DNA of 64,000 nt from an uncultured Clostridium sp. (GCA_937927335.1 CALBDU010000084.1:1-64000); one strand, 5' to 3'; numbered from the stretch's first letter, positions 8,885 through 17,113 are shown. The notes: generated by a model from the sequence alone, not told the origin. Numbers and translations: made by a program.

Positions 8885-9958
8885 GTGAGGATAGAAAAAG
8901 ATAAGGAATTAATGAATATTTTAAAATTGATGGCACCTGGTACCCAGCTTAGAGAGGGTTTGGAGAATATATTAAGAGCCAAAACTGGAGGTTTGCTGGT
9001 ACTTGGAGACAATCAACAGATAATGGATATTGTAGATGGAGGCTTTGTAATAAATGCCGATTACACGCCTTCTTATGTGTATGAGCTTGCTAAAATGGAT
9101 GGAGCTATTATTTTAACCAGTGATATAAAGAAAATAAATATAGCTAATGCTCAGCTTATACCTGATTCTGCCATACCCACATTTGAAACTGGAACAAGGC
9201 ACAGAACAGCAGACAGGGTGGCGAAACAGACTGGAGCCATAGTAGTTGCAATTTCACAAAGACGGCATGTTATAACTGTTTATAAGAATACTATAAAATA
9301 TCTTTTAAGAGATAGTAGTATAATACTAGGAAGGGCTAACCAGGCATTACAGACATTGGAAAAATATGTTTCAGTACTTGAAAGAGTAGTGGACAATTTA
9401 AATATACTTGAGTTCCAGGATCTCGTTACTTTATTCGATGTAGTTACTGCTATTCAGAGAACTGAAATGGTTATGAGGATAGTAGGGGAAATTGAAAGAT
9501 ATATCTGTGAGCTTGGAAATGAAGGCAGACTTATAAGTATGCAGCTTAACGAGCTGGTTAAAAGTGTGGAGCAGGATGGAATTCTAATGATAAGGGATTA
9601 CTCAGAAAGTAATATGGATCATATTGAAATATATAAACAGCTGCAGTCAATTTCTTCAGAAGAACTGCTAAAACTGGATGTTATTTCAAGAATCATTGGT
9701 TATTCAGGAGTTCCTCTGGTAGATGCACTAATATCACCTAGAGGCTACAGGATGCTGGGGAAAATACCTAGAATACCTTCCAGCGTTATAGAAAATCTAG
9801 TAAAGAATTTTAAAGAGCTGAAAGGTGTGGCTGAAGCTTCCTATGAGCAGCTGGACAATGTTGAAGGCATAGGTGAGGCAAGAGCTAAGGCTATTAAAAA
9901 CGGTTTAAGAAGACTGAGAGAGCAGATTATTATAAACAATAATTTAAGCACGAAATAA
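8885..9958 (+). CDS. disA: DisA, diadenylate cyclase and DNA-integrity scanner
   Basis: Makes cyclic di-AMP from two ATP and scans DNA for branched structures. The DAC domain carries DGA (72-74) and GTRHR (103-107), both needed for catalysis. A helical spine follows, and the C-terminal helix-hairpin-helix segment (VEGIGEARAKAIKNGLRRL) binds DNA. Two GTG codons are possible; GTG 8885 is preferred because AGGG at 8873-8876 is 8 bases upstream and the protein then begins VRIEKDKE. GTG 8876 overlaps that site. It lies directly after radA, whose product is known in Bacillus to inhibit DisA. Confidence 0.95.
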   Translation: MRIEKDKELMNILKLMAPGTQLREGLENILRAKTGGLLVLGDNQQIMDIVDGGFVINADYTPSYVYELAKMDGAIILTSDIKKINIANAQLIPDSAIPTFETGTRHRTADRVAKQTGAIVVAISQRRHVITVYKNTIKYLLRDSSIILGRANQALQTLEKYVSVLERVVDNLNILEFQDLVTLFDVVTAIQRTEMVMRIVGEIERYICELGNEGRLISMQLNELVKSVEQDGILMIRDYSESNMDHIEIYKQLQSISSEELLKLDVISRIIGYSGVPLVDALISPRGYRMLGKIPRIPSSVIENLVKNFKELKGVAEASYEQLDNVEGIGEARAKAIKNGLRRLREQIIINNNLSTK

Positions 9959-9976
9959 AATTTCGTGCTTAATTTT
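9945..9976 (+). terminator. terminator of radA-disA, overlapping the disA stop
   Basis: An 11-bp perfect stem (9946-9956 with 9960-9970) with a 3-base loop is followed by AATTTT. The disA stop codon TAA (9956-9958) lies within the hairpin apex. The convergent minus-strand gene ends at 9975, so the hairpin probably serves both directions, although the T tract is weak on the minus strand. Confidence 0.8.
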
Positions 9977-10373
9977 ACCTGAAGGTATACTTGCCCAAAG
10001 TATCAATTTTATCATATTCCTTCAAAAATATGTCATATAAATTCAAATCAAGAACATTGCAAAGTGAGGTAAGATAGAACAGATTGTTGCCTATCTCTCT
10101 TTCTAAAACTTCTCTGCAGTTATCACAGAGATTTCCTTCAAGGTGGGTTTTAAGGCAGTTGCTCAATGACTCTATGTCAAGGTCATCCTCTGGCAGCTGC
10201 TGCTTATTTGCATTAATTTCAATGCAGCCGCAATTTGTTACTGATTTTGCCACTGCTCTGTTTATACGAGCTTCAGACTCATTCAGCTTTGACAGTATAT
10301 CCAGTATACTTTTATGCCTAAGTAAGGATTCATTTACTGCATTTTGAAAATCATCAAATATTACATCTTTCAT
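9975..10373 (-). CDS. conserved hypothetical protein, possibly MazG-like C-terminal helix bundle
   Basis: A 132-aa soluble, mostly helical protein, the only convincing minus-strand gene in the window. Six cysteines occur, including NCGC (47-50) and CDNC (83-86), which could bind metal. Residues 88-125 (an EIGNNLFYL segment followed by LDLNLYDIF) resemble the last helices of MazG-type pyrophosphohydrolases. The E-E-E-D metal-binding motif of active MazG enzymes is not evident to me, so any enzymatic role is unproven. ATG 10373 is chosen because AAGGAG lies 9 bases upstream on the minus strand; an in-frame TTG at 10382 abuts that site. It has its own good promoter at 10416-10445. I recall similar proteins beside disA in other clostridia, which hints at a conserved link. 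Confidence 0.75.
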   Translation of the reverse strand: MKDVIFDDFQNAVNESLLRHKSILDILSKLNESEARINRAVAKSVTNCGCIEINANKQQLPEDDLDIESLSNCLKTHLEGNLCDNCREVLEREIGNNLFYLTSLCNVLDLNLYDIFLKEYDKIDTLGKYTFR

Positions 10374-10415
10374 GAGGTTCAACTCCTTATTAAGATTGGT
10401 AAGTCATCTAAAATC

Positions 10416-10445
10416 ATTATAATTATTTTCAGACAATTTTGTCAA
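10416..10445 (-). promoter_or_regulatory. sigma-A promoter of the minus-strand gene
   Basis: Read on the minus strand, TTGACA (10445-10440) and TATAAT (10421-10416) are separated by 18 bases. Both hexamers match consensus. It faces the gene starting at 10373. Confidence 0.8.
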
Positions 10446-10568
10446 TAAATTATAATGTAAAAACCATTATTAATATAATAAATTAGCCATGCATAAATTC
10501 ATAGGGGGTTTGAGGTTGAAAAATAATTACAAATATAGTGAATAATTTATTAAGATAATTAAGCGATG

Positions 10569-10597
10569 TTGAAAAAATAGTTTAATTAATATATATT
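10569..10597 (+). promoter_or_regulatory. probable promoter of yacL
   Basis: TTGAAA (10569-10574) and TATATT (10592-10597) are 17 bases apart. It lies in very AT-rich DNA, so chance matches are likely, but the spacing and its position about 60 bases before the yacL start fit. Confidence 0.5.
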
Positions 10598-10657
10598 AGT
10601 TTATATAAGATATAAAAAAGAAATATTTGTTAATAATATCAAGGGAGGTGAAAAAAA

Positions 10658-11761
10658 TTGTTGTTAAAACGAATTTTAAGAAGTCTTTTTACCATTGGCG
10701 GATTGGTTCTGGGGTATTTTATTGGAAGTTCAATCACTAAGACAGCTTATGTTGCCGGTCTCAATTACTTTGGCAATGGTACTATCAAAAATTTAATCAT
10801 AATTAGTTTATCAACGGTTATTTTCGGAATTATATTATTTTTATTATCCCCTGGAATAAATCACATAATAATAAAGTTCATGGATTATATTGAAAAGTAC
10901 ATTCAAAAACTTTCAATCACAGAAATAATCTTTGGCAGCGGAGGAGCAATAATAGGGCTTGTTATCTCTGCTGTGTTCGTAAGCATTGCATCTAAGATTC
11001 CTGTAGTAGGCTCTATTGTGGCAGTTCTTATTGCAATTTTTATGGCAGTTACAGGGGCCAATATCGGCATTAAAAGAAGAGAAGACATATTAAACTTTTT
11101 AGGGAGCATTAAAAGAGGAGAAAAAAGCAGGGACAAGAAATCCAAAACCGGCAGGGGAGAGCCTAAGGTTCTGGATACTTCTGTTATCATAGACGGCAGA
11201 ATCTTTGATATATGCCAGACTGGGTTTATTGAAGGTACATTAATAATACCAAATTTTGTTCTTGAAGAATTAAGACACATTGCAGATTCCTCAGATTCAC
11301 TTAAAAGGAACAGGGGCAGAAGAGGACTTGATGTGCTGAATAAAATTCAAAAAGAGTTAAATATAGATGTTCAGATATCTGATAAGGATTTTCCTGATAT
11401 TGCCGAAGTAGACAGTAAACTATTAAAACTTGCACAGGTATTGAATGGAAAGGTAATAACTAATGATTATAACCTTAATAAGGTAGCTGAATTTCAGGGT
11501 GTTCCAGTGCTGAATATAAATGAACTTGCAAATGCAGTAAAGCCTGTAGTTCTGCCTGGAGAGGAAATGAGAATTCAGATAATTAAGGATGGTAAAGAAT
11601 CTGGACAGGGCGTTGCCTACCTTGACGATGGAACTATGATTGTTGTGGAAGGCGGACGAAGATATATAGGAGAAACAAAGGATGTAATTGTTACATCCGT
11701 ACTTCAGACAGCTGCTGGAAGAATGATATTTGCAAAGCAGAAGGAAGAATACAATGGGTAA
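10658..11761 (+). CDS. yacL: YacL-type membrane protein with PIN and TRAM domains
   Basis: Four hydrophobic segments in the first 140 residues (about 8-28, 44-64, 92-112, 117-137) anchor the protein. A cytoplasmic PIN nuclease-like domain follows, with VLDTSVIIDGRI near residue 170 and further acidic residues in ADSSD and TNDYN, and a C-terminal TRAM RNA-binding domain ends the protein. The acidic residues of a PIN site appear present, so an RNase role at the membrane is possible; none is established for this family, to my knowledge. Start is TTG 10658, 7 bases after GGGAGGTG; a second TTG follows at 10661. The 3' end overlaps ispD by 8 bases, indicating one transcript. Confidence 0.88.
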   Translation: MLLKRILRSLFTIGGLVLGYFIGSSITKTAYVAGLNYFGNGTIKNLIIISLSTVIFGIILFLLSPGINHIIIKFMDYIEKYIQKLSITEIIFGSGGAIIGLVISAVFVSIASKIPVVGSIVAVLIAIFMAVTGANIGIKRREDILNFLGSIKRGEKSRDKKSKTGRGEPKVLDTSVIIDGRIFDICQTGFIEGTLIIPNFVLEELRHIADSSDSLKRNRGRRGLDVLNKIQKELNIDVQISDKDFPDIAEVDSKLLKLAQVLNGKVITNDYNLNKVAEFQGVPVLNINELANAVKPVVLPGEEMRIQIIKDGKESGQGVAYLDDGTMIVVEGGRRYIGETKDVIVTSVLQTAAGRMIFAKQKEEYNG

Positions 11762-12446
11762 GGTATGTGCCGTTATTGTTGCTGCTGGCAAAGGCAAAAG
11801 AATGGGAGCAGGTATAAACAAACAGTTTATTAATCTGGGAGGTAAACCAGTTCTCTATCATACCATAAAAGCATTTTCAGATAATACACAGGTAGATAGT
11901 ATCGTTGTTGTATGTGCTAAAGATGAAATTGACTACTGCAGAAATGAGATCATTGAAAAATATAGCTTAAAGAAGATATTTTCTGTTACTGAAGGCGGAG
12001 CTGAAAGGCCCCAGTCAGTTTATAACGGATTAAAAATAATAAATGATTGTGAAATAGTTCTGATTCATGATGGTGCCAGACCGTTTGTATCAGACAGTAT
12101 AATTTATAATGGAATCCAGTATGCAAAAGTATATGGTGCTTGTGCCTGCGGTGTACATCCAAAGGATACTATAAAAACAATGGATGAAAAAAGCTTTTCA
12201 TCAGGTACGCTAGACAGGCAAGAGCTGTTTGCTGTTCAGACTCCCCAGTGCTTCAATTATTCGATGATTTTAAGCCTGTATGAGAGGTTGGGGGATAGCA
12301 AGCTTAGTTTTACTGATGATACTTCAGTTGCAGAATACTTTGGGCATAAGGTCTATCTATACAACGGCAGTTATAGTAATATAAAAATTACTACGCCGGA
12401 AGATTTGGATATAGCTGAAAATATTCTTAATAGAAATAATTATTAA
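11754..12446 (+). CDS. ispD: IspD, 2-C-methyl-D-erythritol 4-phosphate cytidylyltransferase
   Basis: Third step of the MEP isoprenoid pathway: CTP plus methylerythritol phosphate gives CDP-methylerythritol. The nucleotide-binding VAAGKGKRMG motif lies near the start; GGAERPQSV and HDGARPF are the family signatures, and the C-terminal ITTPEDL motif is intact. At 230 aa it is full length. ATG 11754 overlaps the end of yacL by 8 bases; an in-frame codon at 11730 gives an N-terminal extension with no family match. The usual neighbour ispF is not in this window, and a terminator directly follows. Confidence 0.95.
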   Translation: MGKVCAVIVAAGKGKRMGAGINKQFINLGGKPVLYHTIKAFSDNTQVDSIVVVCAKDEIDYCRNEIIEKYSLKKIFSVTEGGAERPQSVYNGLKIINDCEIVLIHDGARPFVSDSIIYNGIQYAKVYGACACGVHPKDTIKTMDEKSFSSGTLDRQELFAVQTPQCFNYSMILSLYERLGDSKLSFTDDTSVAEYFGHKVYLYNGSYSNIKITTPEDLDIAENILNRNNY

Positions 12447-12447
12447 T

Positions 12448-12485
12448 AAATCCTTAGGTGCTTTATGTACTTAAGGATTTTTTTA
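12448..12485 (+). terminator. terminator of yacL-ispD
   Basis: A 13-bp stem (12448-12460 with 12468-12480, one G-U pair) is followed by a T tract to 12484. It begins just after the ispD stop. Confidence 0.9.
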
Positions 12486-12544
12486 CCGTTATGTGGTAAA
12501 ATATTTATGTGCATTTAAATAAAATTTTGTTTGGGGGGACCAAA

Positions 12545-13750
12545 ATGGAATTAAATTTAATCAAGATTAAAGAGGCACAAACCAACATACATGGTGTTGT
12601 AAGGAGGACGCCGCTTTTTTTCACCAGCACGTATTCAGATAAGTGTGGCTGTAAAATTTATTTAAAGTGTGAAAACAAGCAGAAAACAGGAGCCTTCAAG
12701 CTTAGGGGAGCATATAACAAGCTGGTATGTCTTACAGAAGAGGAAAAAAGCAAAGGAGTTATTGCCTCATCTGCAGGGAATCATGCTCAGGGCGTTGCAT
12801 ATGCTGCAACGGCATTTGGAGTAAAGTCAACAATAGTTATGCCGCTAACAGCACCACAGGCAAAAATTCAAGCAACCAGAGGCTATGGAGCCGAGGTAAT
12901 ACAGGCTGGACAGGTTTATGACGAATGCTATGCAAAGGCAGTAGAGGTTCAAAAAGAAACAGGAGCCACCTTCCTTCATCCATTCAATGATGTTGAGGTA
13001 ATGGCAGGACAGGGTACCATAGGCCTTGAGATACTTGAAGACCTGCCTGAGGCTGATGTAGTTCTGGTACCAATAGGCGGAGGCGGACTCATTGCCGGAA
13101 TAGCCACAGCCCTTAAATCAATAAAACCTGAAATAAGGGTAATAGGAATACAGCCTGAGATAATAGCTTCAACAAAAGCATCCCTTGAAAAGGGTGAAGT
13201 AGTAACTCTTCCAGGGGCAAAATCACTGGCAGACGGAATATCTGTAAGTACACCAGGAAATGAGTGCTTTAAATATATAAAAAAATATGTAGATGATGTA
13301 ATAACAGTGTCTGAAGAAGAGATTGCATTTGCTATGTTCAATTTGATGGAAAGGAGCAAGCTGGTGGCTGAAGGGGCTGGAGCAGCTCCGTTAGCAGCGT
13401 TGTTAGCTGGTAAGATTACAGGTCTTGCAGATAAAAATGTTGTGGCATTGATAAGTGGTGGTAACGTGGATATCGCAACATCTGCAAAAATAATCGAAAG
13501 GGAACTTGTTCTGCTGAAGAGGAGAATAAGGTTTACAGTAGAGCTTGCAGACAAGGTTGGTCAGCTTGGGACTCTTATATCTGACATCAGCAGTCTTGGG
13601 GGCAATGTAGTAACAGCAAGGCAGGATAATAACTGGAATGAAAAGGGACTCGAATATGCCAATGTGAATTTTGAAGTGTCGGCAGAGTCCCCGGAGCACG
13701 GTAAATATCTTATTGAGGAACTAAAAGCAAAGGGATACAATATATTATAA
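12545..13750 (+). CDS. ilvA: threonine ammonia-lyase (threonine dehydratase) with C-terminal ACT-like domain
   Basis: PLP enzyme converting threonine to 2-oxobutyrate and ammonia. The PLP lysine is K52 in GAFKLRGAYNKL; the SAGNHAQG loop and the glycine-rich IGGGGLIAG cofactor-phosphate site follow. Residues from about 325 form a single ACT-like domain, typical of the roughly 400-aa form. This could feed isoleucine synthesis or fermentation of threonine to propionate; context does not decide. ATG 12545 follows a GGGGGG run by 6 bases. An extended -10 (TGGTAAAAT, 12494-12502) is the likely promoter. It interrupts the usual order between ispD and mrnC, where ispF, proS or cysS are often found. 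I saw no T-box upstream. Confidence 0.9.
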   Translation: MELNLIKIKEAQTNIHGVVRRTPLFFTSTYSDKCGCKIYLKCENKQKTGAFKLRGAYNKLVCLTEEEKSKGVIASSAGNHAQGVAYAATAFGVKSTIVMPLTAPQAKIQATRGYGAEVIQAGQVYDECYAKAVEVQKETGATFLHPFNDVEVMAGQGTIGLEILEDLPEADVVLVPIGGGGLIAGIATALKSIKPEIRVIGIQPEIIASTKASLEKGEVVTLPGAKSLADGISVSTPGNECFKYIKKYVDDVITVSEEEIAFAMFNLMERSKLVAEGAGAAPLAALLAGKITGLADKNVVALISGGNVDIATSAKIIERELVLLKRRIRFTVELADKVGQLGTLISDISSLGGNVVTARQDNNWNEKGLEYANVNFEVSAESPEHGKYLIEELKAKGYNIL

Positions 13751-13756
13751 ACAATT

Positions 13757-13800
13757 TAACGGGACTGTGTTATAATAGCATAGTCCTGTTAAATAATTTT
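13757..13800 (+). terminator. hairpin between ilvA and mrnC, probable weak terminator
   Basis: A 13-bp stem with two G-U pairs (13757-13769 with 13779-13791) is followed by AATAATTTT. The loop contains TATAAT (13771-13776), so a -10 box for mrnC may overlap it. The interrupted T tract suggests incomplete termination. Confidence 0.6.
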
Positions 13801-13814
13801 GAATGGAGAAATTT

Positions 13815-14222
13815 ATGTTATTCAATACCCAGAAGAATGATTTGTTACAACTTGACATAAAACAGTTAAATCCGCTGACACTGGCTTTTGTGGGTGATGC
13901 AGTCTATGAACTGTATGTAAGAACATATATACTGGCTCGTAAAAGCCAGCTGTCACCTCATAAAATGCATCTGGAGGCTATAAAGTATGTGAAAGCTCAC
14001 TCTCAAAGTGAAATAATAAAGAAGCTGCAGGAAGAGCTTACTGAAGAGGAAATATATTATTTTAAAAAGGGACGAAATGCAAAGTCAGGTACTGTTCCTA
14101 AGAATGCTGATGTTCAGGAGTATAGGTTTGCTACCGGATTTGAGTGCCTTATCGGGTACCTTTATGTAACGGGAAGAATTGAGCGGCTTGAGTATATATT
14201 GGAAAAAGTTATTTGTTTATAG
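13815..14222 (+). CDS. mrnC: Mini-ribonuclease III (MrnC)
   Basis: Dimeric RNase III catalytic domain without the double-stranded-RNA-binding domain; in Bacillus it matures both ends of 23S rRNA. The signature FVGDAVYELYVR (residues 25-36) contains the catalytic aspartate, and the KNADVQEYRFATGFECLIGYLY segment contains the second acidic helix. At 135 aa it has the family length. ATG 13815 has TGGAGA 6 bases upstream; an earlier in-frame ATG at 13803 overlaps that site. It leads a run of tightly spaced RNA and nucleotide genes (mrnC, thyX, rlmB, yacP). Confidence 0.94.
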   Translation: MLFNTQKNDLLQLDIKQLNPLTLAFVGDAVYELYVRTYILARKSQLSPHKMHLEAIKYVKAHSQSEIIKKLQEELTEEEIYYFKKGRNAKSGTVPKNADVQEYRFATGFECLIGYLYVTGRIERLEYILEKVICL

Positions 14223-14233
14223 GAGGTAATTTT

Positions 14234-14974
14234 ATGGCTTTAAAGGTATTATTAGTAGAATATACACCAAATCCAGAACTTCTAATAGCGAAAGCAGCAA
14301 AATTGTGCTACAGTGCTGTTGGTGTTGAAGAAATGAATGAAAAAATGGATAAGGAAAAAACAGATAAATTTGTAGGTATGCTGATGTCCTATGGGCATGA
14401 ATCACCTGTGGAGCATGCATCGTTTACCTTTGCAATCGAAGGAGTAAGCCGAAGTCTCACCCACCAGCTGGTAAGGCACAGGATAGCATCATATTCTCAG
14501 CAGAGCCAGAGGTATGTAAAAATGGAGCAGTTTGAATACATAGTACCGCCGGAAATTGAAAAAGATAAAGAGGCCAGGGCAGTATTTATTAACTCTATGG
14601 AACAAAGCCAAAAGGCTTACAATGAATTGTCTGAGATCTTGAAGAAAAAGTATGTTGAAAGCGGTATGCAAAACAATGCAGCAGAAAAGAAGGCAATTGA
14701 GGATGCCAGATATGTATTTCCAAATGCCTGTGAAACAAAAATAATTGTCACTATGAATGTTAGAAGCCTTTTAAACTTCTTCAGGCATCGATGCTGTAAT
14801 AGAGCTCAATGGGAAATACGGGGACTGGCCTATCAAATGCTTAAGCAGGTAAAGGATGTATGTCCTTCCATATTTAAATATGCTGGTCCATCCTGTATTA
14901 CTGGAGGATGCCCGGAAGGAAAAATGACCTGCGGAATGGCGCAGGAAGTTAGAGAAAAATACAGCAAACTTTAA
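14234..14974 (+). CDS. thyX: ThyX, flavin-dependent thymidylate synthase
   Basis: Methylates dUMP to dTMP using methylene-tetrahydrofolate and FADH2. The ThyX signature RHRIASYSQQSQRY spans residues 81-94 and matches RHRxxSxxxxSxRY. The catalytic serine region and the C-terminal NVRSLLNFFRHRCCNRAQWEIR segment that binds FAD and dUMP are present. At 246 aa it is full length. A perfect AGGAGGT at 14221-14227 fixes ATG 14234; the site overlaps the end of mrnC. No thyA is seen in the window. Confidence 0.96.
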   Translation: MALKVLLVEYTPNPELLIAKAAKLCYSAVGVEEMNEKMDKEKTDKFVGMLMSYGHESPVEHASFTFAIEGVSRSLTHQLVRHRIASYSQQSQRYVKMEQFEYIVPPEIEKDKEARAVFINSMEQSQKAYNELSEILKKKYVESGMQNNAAEKKAIEDARYVFPNACETKIIVTMNVRSLLNFFRHRCCNRAQWEIRGLAYQMLKQVKDVCPSIFKYAGPSCITGGCPEGKMTCGMAQEVREKYSKL

Positions 14975-14988
14975 TGTGAGGTGATTTG

Positions 14989-15831
14989 ATGAAGAGAGAA
15001 GATAAGAGAACAGTACAAAATAAAACATTTAAGGAAGCAAGGACAATTAAGGAAGAAAGAGCAGTTAAGGAAGATAAAGCAATACGGGAAGACATTGTAG
15101 AGGGAAGAAATGCGGTTATCGAAACATTGAAGTCTGACAGAACTATAGAGCAGATAATGGTTGCAAAAGGCGACGTATCTGGATCCATAAACGTGATTTT
15201 GGCCCTTGCCAAGGAGAAAAAAATTGTAGTAAAGGAAGTAGACAGAAAGAAACTTGACCAGATTACGCAAACGGGGTCACATCAGGGGGTTATCGCTCAG
15301 GTTACTCCTTTTCAATATTCAGAGGTTGAAGATATACTAAGCTATGCAAAGAAAAAAGGTGAAGAGCCTTTCTTGGTTATTCTTGATGAAATAGAAGATC
15401 CACATAATCTGGGCTCCTTGATAAGAACGGCAGAAACCTGTGGTGTACACGGAATTATAATACCTAAGAGGAGAAATGTAGGAGTAACCCCTGTTGTTTA
15501 TAAAACCTCCGCTGGAGCCTGTGAATATATGAGGATTGCCAAAGTAACCAACATAAATGCGGTGATAGACAAATTAAAGGAAAAAGGCATTTGGATATAT
15601 GGTGCTGATATGAATGCCAAAAACTACTGTTTTGATACAAATATGAAGGGAGCAGCCGCCTTGGTTATAGGAAGTGAAGGCAGGGGTATATCAAAGCTTA
15701 CCTTAAGCAAATGCGATGTGCTGGTTAAGATACCTATGGCTGGCAGGATATCCTCACTTAACGCCTCAGTGGCAGGGGGCATTCTGATGTATGAAATTTT
15801 AAAACAAAGAATGCAAAGTGATAAAAAGTGA
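14989..15831 (+). CDS. rlmB: RlmB-type 23S rRNA 2'-O-ribose methyltransferase (SPOUT)
   Basis: TrmH-family enzyme expected to methylate G2251 (E. coli numbering) in 23S rRNA. After the N-terminal substrate-binding domain (about 36-110), the SPOUT domain shows LDEIEDPHNLGSLIRTAE (motif 1), VIGSEGRGIS (motif 2) and a SLNASVAGGI knot motif (motif 3). The first 36 residues are unusual: four tandem hexapeptides of the form (T/A)(hydrophobic)(K/R)E(x)(basic) lie before the recognisable domain. ATG 14989 follows GAGGTGAT; a TTG at 14986 is adjacent but less likely. The stop overlaps yacP by 4 bases, which implies translational coupling. Confidence 0.92.
   Translation: MKREDKRTVQNKTFKEARTIKEERAVKEDKAIREDIVEGRNAVIETLKSDRTIEQIMVAKGDVSGSINVILALAKEKKIVVKEVDRKKLDQITQTGSHQGVIAQVTPFQYSEVEDILSYAKKKGEEPFLVILDEIEDPHNLGSLIRTAETCGVHGIIIPKRRNVGVTPVVYKTSAGACEYMRIAKVTNINAVIDKLKEKGIWIYGADMNAKNYCFDTNMKGAAALVIGSEGRGISKLTLSKCDVLVKIPMAGRISSLNASVAGGILMYEILKQRMQSDKK
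15025..15096 (+). repeat. four 18-bp tandem repeats inside rlmB
   Basis: Four in-frame 18-bp units (15025-15042, 15043-15060, 15061-15078, 15079-15096) each encode a hexapeptide: TFKEAR, TIKEER, AVKEDK, AIREDI. The AAGGAA core is shared by the first three units. The repeats are diverged, so they are not a recent expansion. Confidence 0.8.
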
Positions 15832-16340
15832 AGATAATATTTGTTGATGGATATAATGTCATAAATTGCTGGCCTGAACTGAAGGATATTAAGGAATACA
15901 GTTTTGAAGCGGCCCGGAACAAGCTTGTAGAGATATTGAACAATTATGCCACATTTCGGGGCTATAGACTCTATATCATATTTGATGCTCATCTGGTAAA
16001 GGGAAGCATCGAAAAGCGTGAAAGAGTAAATGACAGGCTGCATGTGGTTTTTACAAAGGAAGGTGAAACTGCCGACGCATTTATTGAAAAGGCTGTGGAT
16101 GAAATTGGAAGAAAGGCTGATGTAAGTGTGGTTACCTCAGATTCCCTGGAACAGCAGGTAATTTTTCAGCGGGGAGCTGTAAGAATATCCTCCATTGAGT
16201 TCTATCACGAGGTGAGGGACGCGGAAACCAAAATAAAAGGAAACATAGAAAAAAGATACAGCCACAAAAAACATAAATTGGAAGAAGTAGTAAACAAGGA
16301 TGTACTGGAAAAACTTGAAAAAATTCGCAGGAGCAATTGA
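15828..16340 (+). CDS. yacP: NYN-domain endoribonuclease, YacP/Rae1 family
   Basis: PIN-like fold ribonuclease. The N-terminal FVDGYNVIN motif and the later ETADAFIEKAV and VTSDS segments give the acidic residues of the NYN active site. Bacillus Rae1 (YacP) is known to cut mRNA in a ribosome-dependent way; whether this protein does the same is inference. GTG 15828 overlaps the rlmB stop (GTGA), and the length of 170 aa is typical. The C-terminal 45 residues are highly basic and helical. A sigma-A promoter for sigH starts seven bases after its stop. Confidence 0.9.
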   Translation: MKIIFVDGYNVINCWPELKDIKEYSFEAARNKLVEILNNYATFRGYRLYIIFDAHLVKGSIEKRERVNDRLHVVFTKEGETADAFIEKAVDEIGRKADVSVVTSDSLEQQVIFQRGAVRISSIEFYHEVRDAETKIKGNIEKRYSHKKHKLEEVVNKDVLEKLEKIRRSN

Positions 16341-16346
16341 AATATA

Positions 16347-16375
16347 TTGCCCTCACAGGATTTCTAATGTATAAT
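16347..16375 (+). promoter_or_regulatory. promoter of sigH
   Basis: TTGCCC (16347-16352) and a perfect TATAAT (16370-16375) are separated by 17 bases. The transcript would start about 30 bases before the sigH start codon. Confidence 0.7.
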
Positions 16376-16411
16376 CAATAGTGTGGCTTAAATAAGTTTG
16401 GAGGGGATATT

Positions 16412-17053
16412 TTGGGTAAAGCTGTAACCGATGTCAATACGACTAGCTCCTTCAGTGATAAATTGGATGAGGAAGTTGTAATCCAGGCTAAACAAGGAGA
16501 TTCCAAGGCACAGGAATACCTGATAAATAAATATGAAAACTTTGTAAAAGCAAAAGCAAAATCATATTTTTTAATTGGGGCAGATAAGGAAGACATATAT
16601 CAGGAAGGGATGATTGGTTTATTTAAGGCAATCAGAGACTTCAAATCCGATAAACTTTCTTCTTTTAAAGCATTTGCGGAATTGTGTGTCACAAGACAGA
16701 TAATTACTGCAATAAAAACCGCCACCAGGCAGAAGCACATACCCTTAAATACATATGTGTCTCTAAATAAACCCATATATGACGAAGAATCGGACAGGAC
16801 CCTGCTGGATGTTTTATCGGAAGCCAAGGTATCTGATCCCGAAGAGCTTATTATAAGCAGGGAGGAAATGACCCATATCCAGACAGAAATAGGCGATGTA
16901 CTGTCAGGCCTGGAAATGGAAGTACTTATGTCATATCTGGACGGAAAGTCATATCAGGAAATAGCCTGTGATTTGGATAGACATGCTAAATCCATAGACA
17001 ATGCTCTGCAGCGTGTAAAAAGAAAATTAGAAAAATGTATAAGTAATAAATGA
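16412..17053 (+). CDS. sigH: RNA polymerase sigma factor SigH (Spo0H)
   Basis: Sigma-70-family factor for early sporulation genes. Region 2 is visible as DIYQEGMIGLFKAIRDF, and region 4 as LDGKSYQEIACDLDRHAKSIDNALQRVKRKLE, a helix-turn-helix for -35 recognition. The 213 aa is the family length. The TTG start at 16412 is set by GGAGGGG a few bases upstream; no ATG lies near the conserved N-terminus. The presence of sigH with disA supports a spore-forming organism. It stands in the classical location near rlmB-yacP and rpmG-secE-nusG. Confidence 0.95.
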   Translation: MGKAVTDVNTTSSFSDKLDEEVVIQAKQGDSKAQEYLINKYENFVKAKAKSYFLIGADKEDIYQEGMIGLFKAIRDFKSDKLSSFKAFAELCVTRQIITAIKTATRQKHIPLNTYVSLNKPIYDEESDRTLLDVLSEAKVSDPEELIISREEMTHIQTEIGDVLSGLEMEVLMSYLDGKSYQEIACDLDRHAKSIDNALQRVKRKLEKCISNK

Positions 17054-17061
17054 TTTACATA

Positions 17062-17090
17062 TTGACAAAGATAAGTTCTTGTATTAAAAT
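17062..17090 (+). promoter_or_regulatory. promoter of tRNA-Gly, tRNA-Thr and tuf
   Basis: A perfect TTGACA (17062-17067) and TAAAAT (17085-17090) are spaced by 17 bases. Initiation about 15 bases before tRNA-Gly is expected. No terminator and no second strong promoter is visible between the tRNAs and tuf. Confidence 0.85.
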
Positions 17091-17113
17091 TTATAATCGG
17101 TATATAAATACTG

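Noticed and set aside
12447..12544. T-box or other amino-acid riboswitch before ilvA
   Set aside because: No AGGGTGG-type T-box sequence is present; the only hairpin is the ispD terminator.
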